DNA from: Pelobates cultripes | Lineage: Eukaryota; Chordata; Amphibia; Anura; Pelobatidae | Length of the DNA: 64,000 nt | Direction of reading: 5' to 3' | Assembly: GCA_933207985.1 (NCBI GenBank) | Contig: OW240914.1 | Span: 200,646,007-200,710,006 of the forward strand | Part shown: positions 56,182-64,000 of the stretch, piece by piece | How positions within the stretch are numbered: position 1 is the first letter of the stretch | Layout: each line of letters starts with the position of its first letter | The notes under the pieces: generated by a model | The model's database searches: none | What the model saw: only the letters and a program-made list of their open reading frames with translations | What the model was told of the DNA's origin: nothing | Made by a program: the position numbers and the translations under genes

Positions 56182-57944
56182 CAGGACTCGACAAATTCCA
56201 CAAAAAATAGTTTGAAGAGCTTCCAATTTGCAATAAACTAGGAAAAAAAATTCCTTTTTGACACCGGAATGGCAGTCAGATATCGCCCGGGTTCAACAAG
56301 CTATTACCCACTAATTAAAAATTATTATTTAAAAAAGTATCCAAATACTGTTTAAACAGTGTGGCGGAACTAGCCATCTACTTGGATTATTTACTCTTAT
56401 TTTGGCTTGTATACTCAGCTGGTTCGGTAATTGAACTCCACCGAAAGTATTATAATTGTGGTGTTCGTATACCGAACAACTCCCGAACAGTTGGACCACC
56501 CAAGGGAGTCGTGTTTTGCCAATTGACCTACTTAACACTTCAAAACCATAACGTTCTAAGCGGTCGGTTGGGTGGCCGTCGTTCATATGGACAAACACGT
56601 GGTGGCAGGCATCTTGTTCCTGCAAACGCATATAGGGGTGTTTTTGGCCCTCGAGTGTATGGAACCCAAATCACGACGGTGCGAACACCACTGGGACTTC
56701 CATCTCCCAGTATGTTCGGTGGCGTTCGGATGAGAAGAGCGGTGTTCGGTGAAACCACACTCCCGAATGAGGGATACAGAACCAGCTTACATACTGTAGC
56801 GGTACTTACCTTACCCGGGGGCCGGCCGAGGTCCTCTATTCCTGCCGCATGCAGCTCTTGGATGAAGGCGGGCATGGACCGCGAGATGCGGTCACGTGTC
56901 CCGCCTAGCTCTAAGAGCGTGCCGTGCGTCTTGGGCACGCTCTTAAAGGGGCAGTGGGAGCCAAAAAATACAATGGTCTCCCTTTGGCCCCTGTCATCCC
57001 ACATTCCCCACACACTCACATTTTGGGGGCGTGGATATGACACGGGCCAATCAAAGTAAAGGTTACTGTCTGTTCTCTACTATACGCCGAGTCCGGCCAT
57101 TCTAAGGTCCGGTAAGACGTATCTGCTCTATCTGTCGATTGTTGGACTAAATCTTGCGTGTTGGGCTAAACTACTGTGACACATACGAAGTAAGCTCTAA
57201 TCGTTATTTTATTATGTTTCGTACTCCTGTAAGAGACCGACCACTCAGCCTGAATTCGTCGAACACTTTTGAGCAGGTCGGTCTAAACTCTACATCGGTA
57301 GAGTTTCGGCTACGTTCATGGGATCTGAGTGCTTTCGGGATATGTTGGGAGATCAGATCCAGGCTATCCGGGGATATAGGATTCGAGGGAGTACCTCATT
57401 GTTAATGTATGTTTTGGGGGTGTCATTAAAATGTATGTCCTGGACCTGAGAGTTAATATAATTATGTATGTACGTTCTTACTGTCCCCTATCAGGTCGAG
57501 TGGGGAATGCCCGTTGGAATATGTTACATGAGACCCCTTGCATGGGGACACAAATGAAAGGTAGTGTGTGGCTCCCATTAAAGAAGTTGACTCCAAGAAC
57601 TATGTGTTGTCCAGTTACTGGGGGATTGGGATTATACTGCTGAACTGCACTTTCCTTTGTGCTTTACAGACTACCAGCGGATATATTGGTTTAATTATTG
57701 CAGCTCTGCTACAAACATCTGTGTAGACTCTGATAAAACCACCCTGTATTGGCCCTAAATATATTTATATTTTCTCTAAAAAGGCAGTGTTTACATTGAA
57801 AAGTCTGCAGGGACAGGCTATAGACAACCATTTAGTGTCCCTTCAAGAATTGTATTTTTGTTATGGAAAATAAAGCTTTGTTAGTTAACGGCTTCTTATT
57901 TTTTTAGCTGACTCCTAGATTCGAAGCAAATTTGTCAAGCCCTG
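56182..57944. mobile_element. hAT-like element (CAGGACTCGACAAATT ends) carrying LTR-like sequence
   Basis: The left end CAGGACTCGACAAATTCC (56182) and right end AAATTTGTCAAGCCCTG (57944) are inverted relatives. Flanking 8-mers TATTAATG (56174-56181) and TATTAATT (57945-57952) match at 7 of 8. The inside is mostly the LTR-like segment at 56360-57690. The repeat GTGTTTACATTGAAAAGTCT and GCAGGGACAGGCTATAGACA then follows at 57788. No transposase. Confidence 0.65.
56360..57690 (+). mobile_element. LTR-like sequence related to the solo LTR
   Basis: It starts TGTGGCGGAACTAGCC, nearly the same as the LTR at 33196. At 57360-57385 it shares CAGGCTATCCGGGGATATAG with CTATCTGGGGATATG of that LTR (near 33479). 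It is rich in GTTCGGT/CCGAAC motifs in both orientations. A clear TG...CA end and duplication were not found, so the right limit is approximate. The open frames (232 and 167 codons) inside overlap on opposite strands and show no domain. Confidence 0.45.
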
Positions 57945-57952
57945 TATTAATT

Positions 57953-58905
57953 AATGAATGCGTCCACTTTTTACAATTTGTCAAAAAATACAATAGTGCC
58001 AAAACCAGGTTTGGACTAAAGATCTTTCCTGTGCATTTTAATGTACCCAGTTTGCAATGTACAGGTATCTGCCACAACATTAAGAATGCCGAGGAATGAA
58101 GAGGCTTACTATATCATCCCATTTATTTTTAAAATCTCAGTCTGTAACAGGATTAAGGTGCCTGGTCTCCAACCTTGGATCCTGAACCTGGTAATGCACC
58201 TGTCCCTTCTCTGTGACACAAAGAACCTCCTGCAGGTACTCTGACAAGCTGGCACCTCAGTACTACTCACTTAATATCCTGTACTTTTTCAGTGGTAGTT
58301 CACAACCATCACTTGATGAATTGATAAATAGCTCCCCCAAGCTCATACGCAAACACATGACAAGTCAGAAGGGATAGGACAAATTTGTTTTCAAGGAAAA
58401 CACAGGGTCTGAATAGAGCATAAGGATAAAAACAACAAAGGACTGTGCGCCTTATGGGAAACTGGGAGTTGGACCAGACTGGAAGGCCTCTTCTTCAACA
58501 ATAGGGCAGTATCCTGCTGAAAAAAACACTGAGATGGGGGTGAAAGTAAATTGTACACATAATCATTAACAGACATAATCATTAACAGACACAGCACAAC
58601 AAACAGTGAGTTATCTGGAAGCACTGTCTCCGTAAGTGAAGACCAGTAGTACAAGCATGTGTAATTAAGAAATCAGAATAACTCAAATGAATAAAATGTC
58701 CAGCTACTTGTCAAACAAACACATATTATATTTTGGTAGCTGTTGTAGATGCTGGAGCCATGGGCACACAGGCAAGTCCAGGTCCACCAAAAATGCCCCT
58801 AGCTCTAATAAGGAAGCTAGTCTTCAAGCTCCTCCATTAATCATAAACTCTGTTTAGTTGATGTGAGGTGACATGGGTGACAGAGGTGCTCACACAATGG
58901 TGGGT
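57953..58905. other. No gene recognised
   Basis: Unassigned intergenic sequence. A short tandem duplication, AATCATTAACAGACA, occurs twice near 58560-58590. Confidence 0.45.
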
Positions 58906-58984
58906 GACTTTTCCATTGCACAATGCATAAAAGTTACAGTATACTGTATACTGTAACTTTTATGCATTGTGTAATGGAAAAGTC
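58906..58984. repeat. Perfect-type hairpin beside Tc1 end
   Basis: Arms GACTTTTCCATTGCACAATG... (58906 on) and its complement ending at 58984 pair over about 36 bases with one or two differences. The centre is ACAGTATACTGTATACTGT. The right arm directly precedes the Tc1 repeat CTTGCAAAAGTATT. Confidence 0.85.
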
Positions 58985-60207
58985 TTGCAAAAGTATTTGC
59001 CCCCTTGGCATTTTTCGCGTTTTGTTGCCTCGCAACTTGGAATTAACGCGGATTGTTTGAGGATTTGCATCATTTAATTTACAGAACATGCCCACAGCTT
59101 TGAAGATGTTTTGTTTTTTTATTGTGAAGCAAACAACAAATTAAAACAAAATAACAGAAAAAGTCAATGTGCATTCACCCCCCTAAAGTAAATACTTAGG
59201 AGAGCCACCTTTTGCAGCAATCACCGCTCCAAGTCGCTTTGGCTAAGTCTCTATGAGCTTGCCACATCTTACCACTGGGATTTTGCCCATTCCTCCTTGC
59301 AAAATTGCTCCAGCTCCTTCAAGATGGATGATTTACGCTTGTGAACAGCAATCTTTAAGTCTGACCACAGATTTTCTATTGGAGGTCTGGGCTTTGACTA
59401 GGCCATTCCAACACATTTACATGTTTCCCCTTAAACCACTCAAGTGTTGCTTTAGCAGTGTGTTTGGGGTCATTGTCCTGCTGGAATGTTAACCTCCGTC
59501 CTAGCCTCAAATAACGCACTGAGTAGTACAGGTTGTGTTTAATCTATCTTTCCCTCAACTCTGACCAGTTTCCCAGTCCCAGCTGCTGAAAAACATCCCC
59601 ATGATGCTGCCACCACCATGTTTCACTGTGGGGATGGTGTTCTTTGGATGATGTGATGTGTTGGGTTTTCCATTTGGTTTTGATAGATTTGATGGTGCTC
59701 CTGGGGATCATCAAAGATTTGGATATTTTTTTATAACCTAACCATGACTTGTACTTCTCAACAACATTGTCCCTTACTTGTTTGGTGAGTTCCTTGGTCT
59801 TCATGGCAGTGTTTGGTTAGTGGTGCCTCTTGCTTAGGTGTTGCAGCCTCTGGGGCCTTTCAAAAAAGGTGCGTATATGTAATGACAGATCATGTGACAC
59901 TTAGATTGCACACAGGTGGTGCATCATTTCACTAATTATTTGACTTCTGAAAAGAATTGGTTGCACCAGAGCTTTTTATGGCCTTCATAACAAAGGGGGT
60001 GAATAAATACTCACATGCCAATTTTCTGTTTTCTATTTCTAAAAAATAGTTTTATGTATATTTTCTTTCTCATTTCACTTCACCAACTTAGACTATTGTG
60101 TTCTGATCCATCACATAAAATTCAGATTAATAAAACATTGAATTTAAGGCTGTAATGTATCAAATTGGTAAAACGTTAAGGGGGGTGAATACTTTTGCAA
60201 GGCACTG
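58984..60207 (-). mobile_element. Tc1 element with internal deletion
   Basis: CTTGCAAAAGTATTTGCCCC on the left matches the complement of GGTGAATACTTTTGCAAGGC on the right, which ends CACTG at 60207. The left terminal bases (CAGTGC) are replaced by the hairpin. The minus frame 59804-59544 reads MKTKELTKQVRDNVVEKYKS and [20 protein letters not shown], the N-terminal helix-turn-helix. It then jumps to [14 protein letters not shown], equivalent to the mid-core in other frames. The core region with the first catalytic Asp is deleted. Confidence 0.75.
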
Positions 60208-60927
60208 TCAATAAATGAGTTGACCACAACCACTTTATAGGGTTTTGGCGAATGAAAATGTAGCTGTGGTGAATAGAAATGTAACTCTGGTGAGTGTGCC
60301 ATGAATGACTCATAAGACCTGCCTAATGGGATAGAACTTGAAAATGTAAGCCCTAAAATATAGTACCAAAACAATTTAATAAAATATCCAGAGGGCCCAT
60401 ATATTCCATAAAAGTAAATTTACATGCATGTTAAATATAGCTAATATAGATAAATACAGAATTTGATATCCACAGAGTGAATTAGTACTAGGAAGTGTGT
60501 AGCAGGATCAACTGTGATAATTTGTTGCATGAAACACAAAGTGGTTTGTAATACAATTCAGAATCTATGTCATAGTGGGGAACCCTAAATACCATAATGG
60601 AAAAAAACAACTTGAACATATGTTGGAAAATAAACACTAGGTGGCACTGTGTGTCTTTTTATATTCTTCACAATGTTCTACACTACTCACATGAACATGA
60701 TCTAAATTGCGCAGAGGTAACAGAGAAAAGGAACGTAGGACTCGGCTGGCTATAAAGTTAAGCTAAAGCTGATTCTGTATAGTGCAAATGCTCTTGCTGC
60801 TTGTCCCTAGCCTACAACCTCATGTCTTCATGAGCAGTGTGGGATGTACCCTTTTCCATCCCACCGGGATACCAGGAAATTTCCAGGTGGGCCGTCGGCA
60901 CCTGGGGCCGGGCAAACGGCTAAGTGT
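60208..60927. other. No gene recognised
   Basis: AT-rich intergenic sequence up to about 60830. Then comes a GC-richer segment with CCACCGGGATACCAGGAAAT, which looks like the inner part of a hAT-like element. Confidence 0.4.
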
Positions 60928-61561
60928 GCTGGGGGAGCTGTGCTGTCTCTGCTCCCCAGTGCGCAGCTTAATGAGACCGCGGACGGAATATGATGTCATA
61001 TTCCGGCCGCGGTCTCATTAAGTAGCGCGCGAGGGCGGGGGAGCAGAGACAGCACAGCTCCCCCAGCGGCCGCCATCACAGCTCCCCCTGGGGCCGCCAG
61101 CACAGACAGCTGTCTGCCCTGCACGACCCCCTGGCCAGTCTCCCACAGTTAGTAGTAATGTGTGTCAGTGTGAATTTGTCTGTCTGTGTGTTATGGTGTG
61201 TCTGTCTGTCTGTGTCATGTTGTCTGTTTGTGTGTCTGTCATGGGGTGTGTGTGTGTTTAAAAATAGTGTTTTTACTCACTTTTTTCCCCCCGCTGTGCT
61301 GGTCTCCCCTCGACTGGCCCTGCATCTATGGCTGAGATCATCAAGCTTGATGATCTCAGCCAATCCAATGCTTTGCAATAGCATTGGCTGCAAAAAGCTG
61401 TGTATCTCTATGGGGAATGTTCAGCGCTTCCAGAGCGTGGAGGCCCTGAATGTAGAAACACAGGAAGCACCTCTAGTGACCGTCTGAGTGACTGTCACTA
61501 GAGGTGTCGCTTTGAAGCAATGTAAACACTGTCTTTTCTCTGAAAAGTCAGTGTTTACATT
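60928..61561. repeat. Run of foldback hairpins
   Basis: The outer pair, 60928-60957 with 61037-61067, is a perfect 30-bp inverted repeat. It encloses a 56-bp palindrome (60967-61022) with 27-bp arms and one mismatch. Further on are a perfect 32-bp palindrome (61330-61361), 13-bp arms at 61468-61480 with 61494-61506, and 13-bp arms at 61519-61531 with 61549-61561. The last is followed by the GCAGGGACAGGC repeat. A TG-rich stretch lies at 61158-61260. Confidence 0.85.
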
Positions 61562-61885
61562 GAAAAGCCTGCAGGGACAGGCTATAGATACCAGTACTCC
61601 TACATTAAACTGTGTGTGTGTGCGCCTGCTAGTGAGTAAGCTTGCTTGCATGTGTGTGTGTGTGTGTATGTGTGTGTGCCTGCTAGTGAGTGAGCTTGTG
61701 TTTTTATGTCAATGAGCTTATGTATATCAGTGAAATTGTTTGTCTATGAGGCTGTGTATCAATGAGCTTGTGTGTGTCAGTGAGATTGTCTGTGTCTGCA
61801 TGTGAGTATACTTACTGTATAATTAAATGTTTTACTCTGAAAGAACCAATATTTTATATTAGAGAGCACAATATATATATATATA
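61562..61885. repeat. TG-rich degenerate repeat, then AT tract
   Basis: TGTGTGTGTGCCTGCTAGTG units recur at 61607-61760, and AT dinucleotides at 61870-61886 lead into the Tc1/mariner end. Confidence 0.7.
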
Positions 61886-63475
61886 TACACCCTGTTCCAA
61901 ATTATTATGCAAAAGATATGTTTCTCATTTACCTAAATAATGGATGTAAATAACAGTCAGCATAATTCTCATGTTATCAACTATTAAGAGTACAATTCAA
62001 ATTTTATTGAACAAACCTATTAATGATAACAGTATTTTTTTAAAACATAACAAACTTGCATAAAAAACAATGCACTGTTCCAAATTATTACGCACAGTAA
62101 GTTTTAAAACACTTTATAGGTTGTAAAGAACTGAAAATTGTCATTTGTTGTGTTTTCAGCATATTTACTGAAATCAAAAGCTAATTCAATCAAACTTATA
62201 AAAACATTTTCACTTTTTAAACATTTTAACAGGTCAAGTTACATTTTAACATAGGACCCCTAATTTGATAGCAGCTTCACAAGTATTGCATCCATTGAAC
62301 TTGTGAGTTTTTGGACAGTTTCTGCTTGAATTTGTTTGCATCATGTCAGAATAGCTTCCCAAAGCTACCGTTTGGATGTAAACTGCCTCCCACCCTCATA
62401 GATCTTTTGCTTGAGGATGTTCCAAAGGTTCTCAATAGGATTGAGGTCAGGAGAGGATGGAGGCCACACCATGACTTTCTCTCCTTTTATCCCCATAGCA
62501 GCATTGATGCAGAGGTATTCTTTGCAGCATGTGATGTTGCATTGTCATGCATGAAGATGATTTTATTATGGAAAGCATAGTTCTTCCTTCTGTACCAGGG
62601 AAGAAAGTGGTCAGTCAGAAACTCCACATACTTTGCAGAGGTCATCTTTACACCTTCGGGGACCCTAAAGGGGCCAACCAGCTCTCTTCCCATGATTCCG
62701 GCCCAAAACATGACTCCACCACCGCCTTGCTGACGTCGCTGCCTTGTTGGAACAGGGTGGCCATCCACCAACCATCCACTACTCCATCCATCTGGACCAT
62801 CCAGGGTTGCATGGCACTCATCAGTGAACAGGACTGTTTGAAAATTAGTCTTCATGTATTTTTCTGCCCAATGCAGCCGTTTCTGCTTGTGAGCATTGGT
62901 TAGTGGTGGCCGAATAGAAGGTTTATGCACAGTTGCAAGACTCTGGAGGACTCTACACCTTGATGTCTGTGGGTCTCCAGAGGCACCAGCAGCTTCAAAT
63001 ATTTATTTGCTGCTATGTAATGGTATTTTAGCAGCTGCTCTCTTGATCCGATGCATGGATCTGGCAGAAATCTTCCTCAATGTGCCTTTATCTGCACGAA
63101 CCTGTCTGTGCTCTGAATCAGCCACAAATTTCTTAATAGTGCGATGATCACGCTTACGTTTTCATGAAATATCTAATGTTTTCATACCTCGTCCAAGGCA
63201 ATTAACTATTTCACTCTTTTCGGCAGCAGAGAGATCCTTTTTCTTCCCCATATTGCATGAAAATGGTGCTCTGCTTAATAATGTGGAACACCCTCCTTTA
63301 GTAGTTTTTCCTTAAATTGGGCTCACCTGGCAATCTAATTATCACAGGTGTCCGAGATTGTTTTCAGTGATCAAAAGAGCCATGAGACACAATGCCACCC
63401 ATGAGTTAAACTGAAAAACAAAATATTTGATCTTTGTGACACTTAAATAGAATTTCCATAATAATTTGGAACAGG

Positions 63476-63480
<5 letters not shown>
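61886..63480 (-). mobile_element. Tc1/mariner element, second DD37E-type family
   Basis: Ends TACACCCTGTTCCAAATTAT and its complement AATTTGGAACAGGGTGTA enclose 1,595 bp. Both flanks are TA repeats, so it landed in a TA microsatellite, as expected for TA-targeting elements. The interior repeats GTTCCAAATTATTACGCA (62083 region) and a partner near 63277 are kept. Confidence 0.9.
62300..63251 (-). pseudogene. DD37E-type transposase, frameshifted
   Basis: The start is ATG at 63251 (MGKKKDLSAAEKSEIVN). The helix-turn-helix region is broken near 63165 and 63000. From 62930 the frame gives PPLTNAHKQKRLHWAEKYM, LFTDECHATLDGPDGW, a GGGGVMFWAG block and MHDNATSHAAK. After a one-base shift near 62513 it continues GIKGEKVMVWPPSS and PDLNPIENLWNILKQ. 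By my count 37 residues lie between second Asp and Glu. It resembles the transposase at 3014-4028 in layout but differs in sequence and in terminal repeats, so it is a distinct family. At least three frame breaks make it inactive. Confidence 0.8.
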
Positions 63481-63526
<46 letters not shown>

Positions 63527-63532
63527 CTTATA

Positions 63533-63626
<94 letters not shown>

Positions 63627-63637
63627 TATAAGTTAAT
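63480..63637. repeat. (TA)n with 116-bp palindrome
   Basis: ATTAACTTATATGTCTA (63522-63538) and its exact complement (63621-63637) flank about 82 bases of TA repeat. The whole can fold into one long AT-rich cruciform. A further TA repeat lies between it and the Tc1/mariner end. Confidence 0.9.
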
Positions 63638-63737
63638 CATCTGGGGTGGCAATACATAGCCTTACATATTACATGCGACAATACATGGTGCAATGACTTA
63701 TGGGGCTGTCATAACTTATTTTTCCAGGGCTGCTTTG

Positions 63738-64000
63738 TGTGACGAGATCAATCTCGCCACTGCACATTGGAGGAGCCTGGTTGCCTGCCTGCTGCCTTTT
63801 GACTATGGACCGGCATTTAAATACTTTATTTTCCTATGCGGAAAGGTCTATTGATGTATTTCTGCCCGGGTGTTCGGTAGATTCAATCTACTGAACAAAC
63901 AGCCGTCTATTGGCCTCCCAGGAGCCGCGATTAGCTGGCAGGCGCCGTTAATTGGCCGCCCAGAAGCCGGCGAGTGCCGCCAATTGACCGCCCAGAAGCC
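63738..64000 (+). mobile_element. Start of an LTR related to the one at 33196 (cut by window end)
   Basis: TGTGACGAGATCAATCTCGC followed by CACTGCACATTGGAGGAG aligns with TGTGGCGGAACCAGCC and CACTGGGCATTGGAGAAG of the solo LTR. TGCCTTTTGACTATGGACC also aligns. It ends in a short repeat (TTGGCCGCCCAGAAGCCG, then TTGACCGCCCAGAAGCC) at the window edge. No protein visible. Confidence 0.6.

Noticed and set aside
56361..57059. Overlapping frames of 232 (plus) and 167 (minus) codons
   Set aside because: They lie on opposite strands within LTR-like DNA rich in GTTCGG motifs and show no domain or splice context.
1..64000. tRNA, rRNA or known ncRNA genes
   Set aside because: I saw no cloverleaf with A and B boxes or rRNA core sequence. 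A tRNAscan-SE or Rfam run would be decisive.

Overview
This window is vertebrate nuclear DNA and most probably comes from a frog. There is no bacterial-style gene packing. Introns, microsatellites and nested transposons dominate. The frog assignment rests on the repeat families: a CR1 LINE whose tail contains the 'TGACGGCAGATAAGAACC' motif, truncated CR1 and L2 tails, frog-type L1, DIRS and Penelope-like retroelements, Tc1/mariner copies and many hAT-like ends (CAGGGCC or CAGGGGC). I cannot name the species. One assembly gap (19460-19831) is present.

Layout. 1-14 kb: a CA-minisatellite-filled hAT-like element, a Penelope-like tail, three Tc1/mariner elements in a row (2684-6889; the first two share one TA), TG- and CA-rich repeats, an L2 tail, and the only host coding exon I can defend, a RING-finger exon of LONRF type on the minus strand (13008-13314). 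14-22.6 kb: a patchwork of non-autonomous DNA-transposon ends and minisatellites. 22.6-26.6 kb: a 4.0-kb segment bounded by matching hAT-like ends and 8-bp near-duplications. It holds an orientation-switching minisatellite, a housekeeping-promoter-like block with ETS and NRF1-type sites, a G-rich minisatellite and a candidate exon.

26.6-37 kb: one old L1 (ORF1 then ORF2, plus strand) broken by a hAT-like insertion (27118-28886), an 883-bp TGTCAC-ended insertion (30480-31362) and a Penelope-like element (about 31.8-35.5 kb). The Penelope-like element was itself hit by an LTR (33196-34227). 37.4-41.9 kb: a nearly intact CR1 LINE with ORF1 (zinc finger, esterase) and ORF2 (endonuclease, reverse transcriptase), each with one frameshift; it is the youngest-looking retroelement here. 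42-48 kb: a decayed DIRS element (gag with a SAP-like motif, RT, RNase H, tyrosine recombinase) interrupted by a 5'-truncated L1 with a 13-bp target duplication. 51.4-53.2 kb: a second DIRS-like element on the minus strand that has lost its RT.

54-64 kb: a hAT-like element carrying LTR-like sequence (56182-57944), a perfect hairpin beside a deleted Tc1 (58906-60207), a run of foldback hairpins (60928-61561), a second DD37E-type Tc1/mariner (61886-63480), a TA-repeat palindrome, and the start of another LTR at the window end. Functionally the window is mostly mobile DNA that duplicates and interrupts itself. The host gene content is one clear exon and one candidate promoter plus exon.
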